Shown here in pieces: positions 36,348-46,289 of a DNA stretch of 64,000 bases. Each line of letters starts with the position of its first letter. Position 1 is the stretch's first letter. Source of the stretch: JBGTCD01 sp041749015 (GTDB lineage: Bacteria > Bacteroidota > Bacteroidia > Cytophagales > Cyclobacteriaceae). The notes beneath the pieces were generated by a model that worked only from the letters and a program-made list of their open reading frames with translations, was not told where the DNA came from and did not search any database. The stretch covers positions 1-64,000 of the forward strand of contig JBGTCD010000134.1 of the NCBI GenBank assembly GCA_041749015.1, written 5' to 3'. The position numbers were made by a program, and so were the translations under genes.

Positions 36348-37994
36348 TTATTTCAAAAGCGCATGGTAAACCTCAGGAGATTTGAGGATTTGAATGGCTC
36401 GGTTGACTTCTTCATCATTTTTTAATGAATGCTGTACAACTCCAGACTCCAAATAATATCGATTGAGGATTTCTTCAGCTAAAGCTTTTTTGATATCCGA
36501 TTTAAAATTCTCCAGGTCATTGGCTTTGGAATTGAGCACACTGGATTTAAGAAAGGCCATTTCCTCCTTAATCTCTTCATGGTACCGCTCTTTTTCGGCG
36601 TATCTCTGCAACTTCTCAATCTTTTCTTCCACCAAAGTCTCATATCCATAATCCTTGGGGCTTACCCAATCTACAAATCCTGCATATCGGTCTTTGGTAA
36701 TTGAAAATTCAAGGGGGTCTTCCACTGATTTATTATTATAAAAAAAATGGTCGCTGTAGTCGAAAAGCAACCCCTTTTGATGCAGAACTCTGAGGATGCT
36801 CGGATCCTGTGGACTTTCTATTAATACATCCGGCATAATACCGCCTCCATCATAAACAGTTCTACCATTCTTTGTGGAAAATTCCCCTCTAAGCGAGTCA
36901 GGAATTTTGAATACCGAGCCATCCGGAGAGCGCTCGCTATAGTTAAGAGATTGTATGCACCTGCCACTAGGTGTATAGTATTTGGCAGTGGTGATTTTCA
37001 GCATTGAGTTATAGGAGAGGCTGGTATTGACCTGTACGAGGCCTTTCCCAAATGATTCCTGCCCAATGATGACGCCCCGGTCATAATCCTGTAGGGTGCC
37101 TGCGACAATTTCGGAAGCTGAGGCAGAATTGGCATTGAGCAACACCACAACCGGGATCTCCGTGTCAAGAGGATTTTGCAGCGTTTTAAATTCTTTCACC
37201 TGTTCTGATAATCGACCCCGTGTGGTCACCACTAATTGGTTTTTAGGAATGAAAATATTGACCAGATTAACTGCTTCGTGCAATAGCCCGCCTGGGTTAC
37301 CTCTAAGATCGAGGATGATGCCTGTAGCGCCTTCCTTCTTCAATTCTTCAACGGCCCGGTTGATGTCTTTGCCTGCATTAACAGCGAAACTATTTAATTT
37401 TACATAGCCTATATTATCATCTAAGATTCCACTGTAGGGGATGCTCTCGATTTGTATCTTTTCCCTTTTAAAGCTGAGATTCAAGGGTTCGTCATGACCA
37501 TATCGGACTACCCTGAGATTCATGGTGGTATTGAGCTGACCCTTCATCAGCAGGCTAATATCATCCGCATCCATGCTGGTAATGTCCTTACCATCAATTG
37601 CTATGATATGATCCCCAATCTTTAGCCCATTTTTTTCAGCACTGAAACCTTCAATCAAATTGGAAACTCTGATAGCGCCATTGATAGTGCGGGTAAGGGC
37701 TCCGATGCCTCCATATTGCCCGGTGGTCTGGGTTCGGTAATCTTCTACCTGGTCTTCAGGGATATAATTGGTATAGGGATCCAGGGTCTCCAACATCGCA
37801 TCAACCCCGGTTTTCATGAACAAGGAAGGGTTGATCTCGTCCACATAAATCTCATTGACCTCTTTATAAAGGCTGGTAAAAATATCCAGTGATCGGGTCA
37901 TTTCGAAATACCGTTTTCCGGGATCTGTGGCAGCAACTAGAATAATTGCTGTGATCAAAAAAGAACCGATAAGGAATTTAGGCTTTATGCGCAT
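36348..37994 (-). CDS. C-terminal processing peptidase (S41)
   Basis: 548 residues. N-terminal membrane segment (FLIGSFLITAIILVAA), then a PDZ domain (about 90-170, YGGIGALTRTINGAIRVSNLIEGFSAEKNG). The protease core has LDLRGNPGGLLHEAV, the nucleophile serine in NANSASASEIVAG (about 292) and the lysine in ESFGKGLVQ (about 317). It belongs to the CtpA/Prc family, which trims C-termini of periplasmic proteins and peptidoglycan enzymes. Length matches the larger Bacteroidota members with a C-terminal helical extension. Confidence 0.94.
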   Translation of the reverse strand: MRIKPKFLIGSFLITAIILVAATDPGKRYFEMTRSLDIFTSLYKEVNEIYVDEINPSLFMKTGVDAMLETLDPYTNYIPEDQVEDYRTQTTGQYGGIGALTRTINGAIRVSNLIEGFSAEKNGLKIGDHIIAIDGKDITSMDADDISLLMKGQLNTTMNLRVVRYGHDEPLNLSFKREKIQIESIPYSGILDDNIGYVKLNSFAVNAGKDINRAVEELKKEGATGIILDLRGNPGGLLHEAVNLVNIFIPKNQLVVTTRGRLSEQVKEFKTLQNPLDTEIPVVVLLNANSASASEIVAGTLQDYDRGVIIGQESFGKGLVQVNTSLSYNSMLKITTAKYYTPSGRCIQSLNYSERSPDGSVFKIPDSLRGEFSTKNGRTVYDGGGIMPDVLIESPQDPSILRVLHQKGLLFDYSDHFFYNNKSVEDPLEFSITKDRYAGFVDWVSPKDYGYETLVEEKIEKLQRYAEKERYHEEIKEEMAFLKSSVLNSKANDLENFKSDIKKALAEEILNRYYLESGVVQHSLKNDEEVNRAIQILKSPEVYHALLK

Positions 37995-38122
37995 TTATTA
38001 AAACTGGTTTTGTAATATGAAACAGGTGACAGGAAGGGTAAGTTTCAAAAACCATTCCCTTTTTGACTTTCTCTTTCCCGGATCAACGAAAAGAAAGCCC
38101 AATAATTTTTATAAAAATAATA

Positions 38123-39121
38123 TTACCAGCGGATCAATGCAGAGGCCCAGGTGAAACCACTGCCAAATGCAGCCAGGCAAACCAGATCATTTTCGTTGAT
38201 TTTCCCTTCGGCCCAGGCCTCACTCATCGCAATGGGTATGGAAGCAGCGGTGGTATTGCCATACCGCATGATATTATTATAAACTTGGTCATCCCTGAGT
38301 TGAAGCTTCTCCTGGATGAATTTACTGATCCTCAGATTAGCCTGATGTGGTACCAGCAGGTTGATGTCTTCCTTTTTTAAATTGTTGTGCTCCAGGGCCT
38401 CTAATATCACTTCATTAAACCTTACCACTGCATGCTTAAAGACTAAATTACCATTCATATATACCTTAAAACCACTGGTATCCAGGATCTGCTCTGCCTG
38501 ACGCTCGGCCTGGGGCCTGCTGCTACCTGGATCTTTTACATAAAGCTCCTCTGCAAATCGACCATCACTATGAAGGTGTGTAGAAAGTATCCCCGGTTGA
38601 TCTGAGGCCTGAAGGATTGCAGCGCCAGCGCCATCCCCAAAAATTACTGCAGTGCCTCTACCCCGGTCAGTGAGATCAAGAGCTGTAGATTGAATTTCGG
38701 CACCAATCACAAGTACGGTTTTATAAACACCTGTTTTAATAAACTGATCGGCAACGCTCAGCCCGTAAATAAATCCCGAACAAGCATTTCTTAGGTCCAG
38801 GGCTGCAATGCTCTCAAGGCCCAGTTCCCTTTGCAATAAGACCCCTGAGCCGGGGAAGAAGTAATCCGGGGTAATGGTAGCAAAAACAATAAATTCTATA
38901 TCATCCTTTTTCAGACCGGCCCTTTCCAAAGCCATTTCTGTGGCTTTAGCAGCCATATTAGCCACCGTATGCACGTTTGGATCAATAAATCTTCTTTCGT
39001 GGATGCCCGTGCGCTCTACAATCCATTCGTCAGTAGTATCAAGGATTTTGGTAAGGTCATCATTGGTTACAACTTGTTCCGGCACATAGTGGCCTAAGCC
39101 GGTAATTTTAGAAGATTTCAT
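38123..39121 (-). CDS. fabH: 3-oxoacyl-ACP synthase III
   Basis: 332 residues from the ATG at 39121 (MKSSKITGLGHYVPE), the standard length; a start 14 codons earlier at 39163 is open but unusual. The catalytic Cys lies in DLRNACSGFIYGL (about residue 112), His in LLVPHQANLRI (about 257), and Asn in RYGNTTAASIP (about 287). The triad Cys-His-Asn is complete. The enzyme condenses acetyl-CoA with malonyl-ACP to start fatty acid synthesis. It stands alone on its strand, with a palindrome upstream. Confidence 0.95.
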   Translation of the reverse strand: MKSSKITGLGHYVPEQVVTNDDLTKILDTTDEWIVERTGIHERRFIDPNVHTVANMAAKATEMALERAGLKKDDIEFIVFATITPDYFFPGSGVLLQRELGLESIAALDLRNACSGFIYGLSVADQFIKTGVYKTVLVIGAEIQSTALDLTDRGRGTAVIFGDGAGAAILQASDQPGILSTHLHSDGRFAEELYVKDPGSSRPQAERQAEQILDTSGFKVYMNGNLVFKHAVVRFNEVILEALEHNNLKKEDINLLVPHQANLRISKFIQEKLQLRDDQVYNNIMRYGNTTAASIPIAMSEAWAEGKINENDLVCLAAFGSGFTWASALIRW

Positions 39122-39199
39122 ATAAAAAAGGGTTGTTATGCCAGTAAATTTAATTTCTGACAATGTTAAAAAAATCCGGGTTAATAAAGTGATAAAACT

Positions 39200-39213
39200 C
39201 TAACAAATGTTAG
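39200..39213. promoter_or_regulatory. Short palindrome upstream of fabH
   Basis: CTAACAAATGTTAG has 6-base perfect arms around AA, in the gap between fabH (start 39121, minus) and the TPR gene stop. It may be an operator for fabH or part of the TPR-gene end. Low confidence. Confidence 0.25.
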
Positions 39214-39229
39214 TTAGGAAATTTGAAGG

Positions 39230-40450
39230 TCATTTACAAAGTGAAATTAGTGATTCAGGAACAGCTTCAGCCTGAATACCTTTAGTATAAGCCGACTCAA
39301 GATTTTTGCAGGCCTTTCGTTTTCTGTTTCTGTTAGCATATCCAATAGCCCGGTACAAATAAGCAGGAGCGTAATCTGGATGTTCCTTAGTTTGTTCATA
39401 AGCGATTTTTATGGCCTTTTTCCATTCTTCTTCCAACAAATAGGCATAAGCCATGGCTGAACGCAATCCCGGATAATTGGGCTCAACAGCTTTTACTATT
39501 TGTAAATCCTTTAGGGCCTCCTGACCATCCATGATCACCAGATAGGTTTTGGCTCTTTCGAAAAACAGATCTATATCATCTGGAAAATTTTCCAGGAGGA
39601 TATCCCATTGATCCAGGGCATTTTTAGGTTCCCTTTTTTCCTGGTAAATCCGGGCTTTTTTATATACGATCCTGTAATCCAATTCTTCCAGCTCCTGTAT
39701 CCTGTTATATTTATTAAGAGCATCATGATAGAAACCTCTCTGATAATGAATTTCTGCGACATTCTTAAGGGTTGGAAGATGGTAAGGGTCAAGATGGAGC
39801 ACCTGCCGGTAGTAAAACACAGCACTATCAGGTTCTCCGATTTTATAAAACAGGTTTGCCAGATTAAACTGTGGAATGATATCCTTTTGATCGGCATTCA
39901 AGGCATCTTTAAATTTTTCCACTGCAGCATCAGGGGCACCCAATTCCATCAACACCAGGGCGAGATCATTCAAGATTCCGGGGTGATGCGGTGATAGCTC
40001 CAGGGCCCATAAAAGGTCCCGCTCAGCCAGCTCGGGTCGCTCCCAGTTTCGGCGGATTTTCCCGCGTAGGTGCAGGAGGGAAACCAGGTCTTTCTCTATT
40101 ATATTTTTTCTATAGGCTTCGCCACTGATCCTGGTTGAATCTCCTGATTTAATAGCCTGATTCAATCTTGTTTCTTGAAGGTCCAGATTTTCAAGTATTC
40201 TGTCTATGACAATATTGCAATATTGGGCTGCTTTTTGATAATCTTCAGCCTTATCATAAATCTCAGCAAGCCTCAATGCAGCGCCGGTACTAGCCGGATA
40301 GGCTCTGAGCACATCTCTGAATCCTTGAATAGCACCAAGCGTATCTCCTGTGAATAGCAACTCCTCCGCATTTAACAACAAGGTATTCTCGTTTTGCGAA
40401 AAGCCAGCCAAAGGGCAGCAGAGAAGGATGTAAAATAGTAATTTTCTCAT
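39230..40450 (-). CDS. TPR repeat protein, secreted
   Basis: 406 residues from ATG at 40450 (a TTG just before is also possible). Signal peptide (LLFYILLCCPLAGFSQ), then about ten TPR-like units (GAALRLAEIYDKAEDYQKAAQY, PGILNDLALVLMELGAPDAAVEKF, PQFNLANLFYKIGEPDSAVFYY, PTLKNVAEIHYQRGFYHDALNKY, AYAYLLEEEWKKAIKIAYEQ). Probably a periplasmic scaffold protein. Its start codon overlaps the stop of the SRAP gene by one base (TGATG), so the two are coupled, although their functions look unrelated. Confidence 0.9.
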   Translation of the reverse strand: MRKLLFYILLCCPLAGFSQNENTLLLNAEELLFTGDTLGAIQGFRDVLRAYPASTGAALRLAEIYDKAEDYQKAAQYCNIVIDRILENLDLQETRLNQAIKSGDSTRISGEAYRKNIIEKDLVSLLHLRGKIRRNWERPELAERDLLWALELSPHHPGILNDLALVLMELGAPDAAVEKFKDALNADQKDIIPQFNLANLFYKIGEPDSAVFYYRQVLHLDPYHLPTLKNVAEIHYQRGFYHDALNKYNRIQELEELDYRIVYKKARIYQEKREPKNALDQWDILLENFPDDIDLFFERAKTYLVIMDGQEALKDLQIVKAVEPNYPGLRSAMAYAYLLEEEWKKAIKIAYEQTKEHPDYAPAYLYRAIGYANRNRKRKACKNLESAYTKGIQAEAVPESLISLCK

Positions 40451-41148
40451 CAATCAAATAGGGTATAATTTCCAAACTGATCGGCTGCAGGGGCAGGATT
40501 GATCATTAAAGGACTATCATTGGTGACCATATTAACCTGACTTGATACCGCATGGTTATCCATTTTTATAGCAGGGTAAGGCCTGAGAATGCTGGTGGCA
40601 TTTTCGATTTCTTCTTGAGGGTCAAGCCATATTTTTTCTTCCTTTTTACTGAGGATTACGGGCATTCTGTCATGGACATCGGCCAGCATATCGTTGGCAT
40701 CAGTAGTGATGATTGTAAAAGTATGCATCATTTCGCCTTCTTCATTTTCGAACTCCTCCCAGAGTCCGGCAAATGAAAACACCGTCCGGTCCGCCAAAAA
40801 AAACCAATGTGGGACTCTCCCTTTTTTGCTCACTCGTTTCCATTCATAAAAACCATCAGCAGGCACTATGCACCGCCTCGTTTTGAGGGCCGTTCGGAAG
40901 GAAGCTTTTTCTGCAAGAGTTTCTGCCCTCGCATTGATCAGCTTGGTAGAGATGCTTTTGTTTTTTGACCAGGATGGAATAAGGCCCCAGTAAAAAAAGG
41001 ATAATCCTTCAGGTTGCTCTGCAGTGATTACAGGCAAAAGCTGGGTAGGAGCCGCATTAAATCGAGGCTTGTATCCTCCAGGTACATCTACCCCAAATCT
41101 TTCAGACAGGGCTTGGGGACCGACGCTTATGGTATATCTTCCACACAT
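40450..41148 (-). CDS. SRAP (HMCES/YedK-type) abasic-site protein
   Basis: 232 residues. The catalytic cysteine is residue 2 (MCGRYTIS), exposed by removal of Met1. Conserved partners: NARAETLAEKASFR (Asn), GFYEWKR (Glu) and DVHDRMPVIL (His). This family forms a covalent cross-link with abasic sites in single-stranded DNA and shields them until repair. Length and all active-site residues match. Coupled to the downstream TPR gene. Confidence 0.94.
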   Translation of the reverse strand: MCGRYTISVGPQALSERFGVDVPGGYKPRFNAAPTQLLPVITAEQPEGLSFFYWGLIPSWSKNKSISTKLINARAETLAEKASFRTALKTRRCIVPADGFYEWKRVSKKGRVPHWFFLADRTVFSFAGLWEEFENEEGEMMHTFTIITTDANDMLADVHDRMPVILSKKEEKIWLDPQEEIENATSILRPYPAIKMDNHAVSSQVNMVTNDSPLMINPAPAADQFGNYTLFD

Positions 41149-41323
41149 GATAATAACTCTTAAAACTCAAAGTTAGTCAATATAAATAATTTCAAATCAA
41201 AGCCTTAATTTGCAGACGATTCACTCATCATCTTATTTTATCATTCAAGGATTTTAAATCCCTCAAGACATTATTAATCTGCTGGTGTTAAATAATTTAG
41301 GTTTTTTCGCCTCAAATATAAAT

Positions 41324-43687
41324 ATGCTCAAAATGCGGACAGGCTTAACCCTGATTATTTTGTTGATGACTTGCTTGAATATAGTGGCTCAAGATAGAGC
41401 CACCATAAACGGGTACGTGCGGGATGCCAGTGATGGCGAGGAACTCATAGGCGTTACGGTGGTAGTGGAAGGCACCGGTGCAGGTGCTATTACCAATGCC
41501 TATGGTTTTTATTCAATTACCATTCCTCAAGGAGAATATAATATCATCTTCAGCTATGTGGGCTATGACCGCGAGGTGGTGCCAGTGCAGCTTAATAAAA
41601 ATCAGGAGATGAATATAGAACTCACTGCAGAAGTCAGGGAGATGGAAGAAGTGGTTATCAGCGAAAGGGCCATCGATGCCAATGTCACCGATTTGCGTAT
41701 GAGCCGGGTGGATCTGAATATGAATACGGTAAAGAAACTGCCGGCCTTATTTGGAGAGCCTGACGTAATCAAAACCATACAATTACTACCAGGGGTGATC
41801 ACTGCGGGAGAAGGCACATCCAGTTTTTTCGTTAGGGGTGGGAGTGCTGATCAAAATTTGATTCTAATTGATGAGGCTCCGGTTTACGACCCCTCACATT
41901 TGTTCGGATTATTTTCCATTTTTAATGCTGACGTTTTAAAAGATGCTGAACTTTATAAAGGGGGGATACCGCCAAGATTTGGAGGGCGTCTTTCCTCCAT
42001 ACTGGATGTCAGGACCAAGGATGGCAATAATAAAAAATTTGCAGGAAATGCTGGAATCGGCTCCCTCGCCTCCAGGCTAATGATAGAAGGGCCAATAAAA
42101 AAAGATAAAAGCTCTTATATCATTTCAGGCAGAAGGTCGTATGTAGACCTTTTCCTCAGAGCTGCTGGTGAGGAAAACCTGGTTTACTTTTATGATGTCA
42201 ATGCAAAAGTCAACTGGAGGCACAATAATAACAACCGGTTTTTTGCAGCGGTCTACCTGGGTAGGGATGTGTTTACCGTAGGCGATAACTTCAGCTTCGG
42301 CTGGGGCAATGCTACGGCTACCTTCAGATGGAACCATCTGTTCAATGATCGGCTATTTTCCAATCTGAGCCTTATTGCCAGTAATTTTGATTATGAACTT
42401 GGCCTGCTTGATCCGGTGCAGGGTTTTTCGTGGACTTCAAATTTACGCGAACTGACCCTGAAGCAGGATCTTGCCTATTTTATCTCTCCTGAGGCCGAGC
42501 TAGAATTTGGCTATCATGTCACCTACAGGGGCTTTGCACCTGGTAAGATCAGCCCTGCAGACAACGGCTCCATTTTCCTTACTACAGAACTACAAAAACA
42601 ATTTGCCCTGGACCATGCTCTGTATGCCAATGCACAGACCAAGGTTAGCCCTAGGCTGTCCTTGAATTATGGTCTGAGACTGAGTTTATTTCAAAATCTG
42701 GGACCATTCGATCTGTATTCCTATGATGATCCTGATAATAATGTAGACCCCGTACGTACAGATACGACTTTCTATGGCAGATTTGAGCCTCTGGTCAACT
42801 ATCTAAATCTGGAGCCAAGGGTTTCAGCCAGGTTTCTACTCGATGATCAAAGTGCTCTTAAGGCTTCCTACAACAGGATGGTGCAAAATACCCACCTCAT
42901 AGCCAGTGGCACAGTGCCACTGCCTTTTAATACGTGGAGTCCCAGTTCCCCATTTCTCGAACCTCAGATTGCTGACCAGGTGGCGGTTGGGTATTTCCGA
43001 AACCTCCGAAATAATGAGTTGGAATTTTCAGTGGAGGCCTATTACAAGGATATGGATTATGTGACCGACTTTGCTGATAATGCGCAGATATTTTTCAATG
43101 AGGATCTTGCTACTGAATTTCGCCAGGGCGATTCCTGGTCTTATGGACTTGAGTTTTTTCTCCAAAAAAAAGAGGGTGACTTAACCGGTTTTGCCAGCTA
43201 TACCTGGTCGCGGACTTTTCGCCATGTCCCGGATGTAAACCTGGATCGAACCTTTTTTGCTAATTATGACAGGCGTCATACCTTTAATGTGGTAGGGGCT
43301 TATGATTTAAATCAATCCTGGAGTTTTGGAGGTAACTTTACCTATTCAACAGGCCGGCCCATCACATTGCCTTCGGGGCGATATGAGTTTGGGGAGGGCT
43401 TTCAGGCAGATTTGATCACCGACCGTAATAGCTACAGATTGCCAGCTTTTCACAGGTTGGATTTATCCGCTACCTATAGTCCTAAGAAGAATGCCACCAG
43501 AAGGTTCAAGTCCAGTTGGGTATTTTCAATATATAATGTTTATAGCAGGAAAAACCCATTCACCATCTATACCCGTATAGCCGAAGATGAAGACGGCAAC
43601 ATAATTGGTGATGGCACCCAGAAAGAGGCGAGGTTAATCTATTTATTCCCTATTCTGCCTTCGATCACCTATAATGTGAATTTTTGA
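41324..43687 (+). CDS. TonB-dependent outer-membrane receptor
   Basis: 787 residues from ATG at 41324 (a GTG 39 bases earlier is also in frame). Signal peptide (TLIILLMTCLNIVAQ), then a carboxypeptidase-regulatory-like domain (ATINGYVRDASDGEELIGVTVVV, about residues 23-105), a plug domain (GGSADQNLILIDEAPVYDPSHLFGLFS, GGIPPRFGGRLSSILDVRT) and a barrel to the aromatic C-terminus. The type matches receptors paired with DUF4249 lipoproteins rather than SusC/SusD. The ligand cannot be read from the sequence. Confidence 0.92.
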   Translation: MLKMRTGLTLIILLMTCLNIVAQDRATINGYVRDASDGEELIGVTVVVEGTGAGAITNAYGFYSITIPQGEYNIIFSYVGYDREVVPVQLNKNQEMNIELTAEVREMEEVVISERAIDANVTDLRMSRVDLNMNTVKKLPALFGEPDVIKTIQLLPGVITAGEGTSSFFVRGGSADQNLILIDEAPVYDPSHLFGLFSIFNADVLKDAELYKGGIPPRFGGRLSSILDVRTKDGNNKKFAGNAGIGSLASRLMIEGPIKKDKSSYIISGRRSYVDLFLRAAGEENLVYFYDVNAKVNWRHNNNNRFFAAVYLGRDVFTVGDNFSFGWGNATATFRWNHLFNDRLFSNLSLIASNFDYELGLLDPVQGFSWTSNLRELTLKQDLAYFISPEAELEFGYHVTYRGFAPGKISPADNGSIFLTTELQKQFALDHALYANAQTKVSPRLSLNYGLRLSLFQNLGPFDLYSYDDPDNNVDPVRTDTTFYGRFEPLVNYLNLEPRVSARFLLDDQSALKASYNRMVQNTHLIASGTVPLPFNTWSPSSPFLEPQIADQVAVGYFRNLRNNELEFSVEAYYKDMDYVTDFADNAQIFFNEDLATEFRQGDSWSYGLEFFLQKKEGDLTGFASYTWSRTFRHVPDVNLDRTFFANYDRRHTFNVVGAYDLNQSWSFGGNFTYSTGRPITLPSGRYEFGEGFQADLITDRNSYRLPAFHRLDLSATYSPKKNATRRFKSSWVFSIYNVYSRKNPFTIYTRIAEDEDGNIIGDGTQKEARLIYLFPILPSITYNVNF

Positions 43688-43688
43688 T

Positions 43689-44537
43689 ATGGAAACATTT
43701 AGAACATATTTCATTTTACTAGCTCTGGTTGGGTTGTTTTCTTCTTGTGAGGAAACCATCGAGTTGGATTTGGACCAAACTGAGGAGCGGGTCATCATCG
43801 AAGGGTTGGTGTCTACCCAGAGCGATAAAAACTTTGTGAAAATTTCCAAATCATCACCTTTCTATGTTGCCGGCAGTACCCCTAGGGTCACCAATGCAGT
43901 AGTGACTGTTTCAAATCAGGAAGGCCAGGTATTTACAATGGTTCACAATCCTGGTAACCATCCCGACTCGTCGGGCATTTATATTCCTGATCCTCCCTTT
44001 TCAGGTGTAGTTGGACACACATATTTTCTTGAGGTGAGCTTTGATGGGTTGATTTTTACAGGTTCTGATAAAATGGCTCCTGTAATAGCCATAGACTCAT
44101 TGGCATGGGGCTTATCTACCTCCGGTTTCCCTAATCTCGATGAGCCTGAACACATATATGAAGTATTGCTCTATGCAGAGAATGTCATTCCGGACAGGAA
44201 CTTCCTATTGTTCAAATTTTATAGGAATGATACCATTACCGGCCCGGAAACCAATAGTATTTTTACAGCTGATGACCAGTTAATAGGGGATAAGATAGAA
44301 GGATTGAGTGCCCCGGTTCTTTTTGCTAAGAATGACACTGCAAGAGTAGAAATATACAGTCTTTCACAACCTGCCTTTGTTTACTACAATGACCTCTTCA
44401 ATGTCCTGAACAACGACGGGGGGTTATTTTCTCCTCCCCCTGCTAACCCCAGGACCAATTTAAGTAATGGCGCCTTAGGGTTTTTCCAGGCTAGTGCTCT
44501 TTCCACCGATAGCATTATTGTAGATCCGGATAATTAA
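43689..44537 (+). CDS. DUF4249 family lipoprotein
   Basis: 282 residues, starting one base after the receptor stop. The lipoprotein signal ends GLFSSC, followed by EETIELDLDQTEERVIIEGLVSTQ and VTNAVVTVSNQEGQVF, the typical start of DUF4249. These lipoproteins sit in the outer membrane and are found next to TonB receptors of this type; they may serve like SusD as a partner on the surface. The tight spacing supports a joint complex. Confidence 0.9.
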   Translation: METFRTYFILLALVGLFSSCEETIELDLDQTEERVIIEGLVSTQSDKNFVKISKSSPFYVAGSTPRVTNAVVTVSNQEGQVFTMVHNPGNHPDSSGIYIPDPPFSGVVGHTYFLEVSFDGLIFTGSDKMAPVIAIDSLAWGLSTSGFPNLDEPEHIYEVLLYAENVIPDRNFLLFKFYRNDTITGPETNSIFTADDQLIGDKIEGLSAPVLFAKNDTARVEIYSLSQPAFVYYNDLFNVLNNDGGLFSPPPANPRTNLSNGALGFFQASALSTDSIIVDPDN

Positions 44538-44645
44538 ATACTCCGTATTTCTTCAAAAGGACGCCTACCTTTATTTTTGCTTTACATTTTTTGTAATTTG
44601 GCGAAGCCATTATCAGGAATTTTTTCAATAATACACATTTATGCT

Positions 44646-46286
44646 ATGCAAAAACTGACCTATTGCCTCATATTTTCTTTGATTATAATTTCCATGTCAT
44701 TGGTGCAATGCACCAGGCAGGAGGAGGAGCAAGCCGAAGTACAGGACCCAATGGACCAGCTTCTTGCCAAATATGCCCCGGTCACTCTCGATGCAGATTT
44801 ATCGCATCTTTCTGAGAATCAAAAAACCATGCTGAAAAAGCTCATAGAAGTAGCAGATATCATGGACGGGCTTTTTCTCGAGCAGGCCTGGGGTGATACT
44901 ACAGGCCTTGCGGATACATTGGATGCTAAAACGAGAGAGTTTTTAGATATCAATTATGGTCCCTGGGACCGGCTTGATGGCAACAACCCTTTTGTAGAAG
45001 GCGTTGGCCCCAAACCCAAAGGTGCCAATTTTTATCCTTCAGACATTACCATTTCAGAATTTGAGGAGGCTGATTTGCCAGGAAAAAGAAATCTCTATAC
45101 CCTGATCCGCAGGGATACGGCAGGCACTTTAACCGCGATACCGTACAGTATAGCCTATGCCCCTCAGCTCCAGGATGCCCGCAGACTCATGCTCGAAGCA
45201 GCAGACCTGGCTGATGACCCTGCATTCAGCAGATACCTCAGGCTCAGGGCCAATGCTTTACTGACCAATGACTACATCGAAAGTGACCTGGCCTGGATGG
45301 ATATGCTGGAAAATCCGATCGATTTTATTGTCGGGCCTATTGAGACATACGAAGACCAGCTATTTGGATACAAGGCCGCCTTTGAAGCTTACATTTTACT
45401 TAAGGACAAAGCCTGGACCCAGCGTTTGAAAAAATATGCTGCCATGCTACCAGACCTGCAAAAAGCCCTGCCTGTGGAGGCTAAATATAAAGCTGAAAAG
45501 CCTGGAACTGACGGACAACTGGCAGCTTTTGATGTGCTTTATTATGCCGGTGACTGTAATTCCGGCAGTAAAACCATCGCGGTAAATCTTCCAAATGACG
45601 AGCAGGTGCAGTTGAAAAAAGGCACCCGGAGATCACAGCTCAAAAATGCGATGAAGGCTAAGTTTGACCAGATTTTATTGCCTATCGCTGATGACCTGAT
45701 CGATCAGGAGCAAAGGGATTATATTAATTTTGATGCCTTTTTTTCCAACACCATGTTTCATGAAGTGGCCCACGGCCTGGGTATTAAAAATGTAATTGGT
45801 GAAACCATGACGGTCAGAGAGTCGCTACGTGACCACGCTTCAGCCATTGAAGAAGGTAAGGCCGATATCCTCGGGCTTTTCATCATCACCCGCCTTATTG
45901 AAATGGGGGAGCTGGAAGGTGACCTTGAAAATTACTACACCACTTTTATGGCAGGAATATTCCGGTCTGTGCGGTTTGGAGCAGCATCTGCCCATGGTAA
46001 AGCCAACATGATTTGCTTTAATTATTTTCATGAACAAGAAGCTTTTATACGTCAAAAAAATGGGCGTTATAAGGTAGATTATGAAAAAATGAAAACGGCG
46101 GTGGAAGGGCTTTCTAACCTTATCCTGACCATCCAGGGGGACGGAGATTATAGTGCCGCTTCAGAGCTTGTGAAGGAAAGAGGCGTAATCAAGAATCCCT
46201 TACGATGGGATTTGGAAAGCCTGGCAAAAAAAGGAATTCCGGTTGATATAATTTTTGAGCAAGGGTCTGATGTCTTGGGGCTATAA
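44646..46286 (+). CDS. M49-like zinc peptidase lipoprotein
   Basis: 546 residues from ATG at 44646; the open frame reaches further up but this start opens a lipoprotein signal (FSLIIISMSLVQC). The zinc site is HEVAHGLG (about residue 372) with EEGKADILGL (about 403) as third ligand. This resembles the dipeptidyl peptidase III (M49) group, but the canonical six-residue HExxGH is replaced by HEVAH; a similar shorter form occurs in the peptidase-like part of some plant Nudix proteins. Other family segments: NYGPWDRLDGNNPF and YYAGDCNSGSKTIAVNLPND. Probable periplasmic oligopeptide hydrolase, lipid-anchored. Confidence 0.82.
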   Translation: MQKLTYCLIFSLIIISMSLVQCTRQEEEQAEVQDPMDQLLAKYAPVTLDADLSHLSENQKTMLKKLIEVADIMDGLFLEQAWGDTTGLADTLDAKTREFLDINYGPWDRLDGNNPFVEGVGPKPKGANFYPSDITISEFEEADLPGKRNLYTLIRRDTAGTLTAIPYSIAYAPQLQDARRLMLEAADLADDPAFSRYLRLRANALLTNDYIESDLAWMDMLENPIDFIVGPIETYEDQLFGYKAAFEAYILLKDKAWTQRLKKYAAMLPDLQKALPVEAKYKAEKPGTDGQLAAFDVLYYAGDCNSGSKTIAVNLPNDEQVQLKKGTRRSQLKNAMKAKFDQILLPIADDLIDQEQRDYINFDAFFSNTMFHEVAHGLGIKNVIGETMTVRESLRDHASAIEEGKADILGLFIITRLIEMGELEGDLENYYTTFMAGIFRSVRFGAASAHGKANMICFNYFHEQEAFIRQKNGRYKVDYEKMKTAVEGLSNLILTIQGDGDYSAASELVKERGVIKNPLRWDLESLAKKGIPVDIIFEQGSDVLGL

Positions 46287-46289
46287 AGG

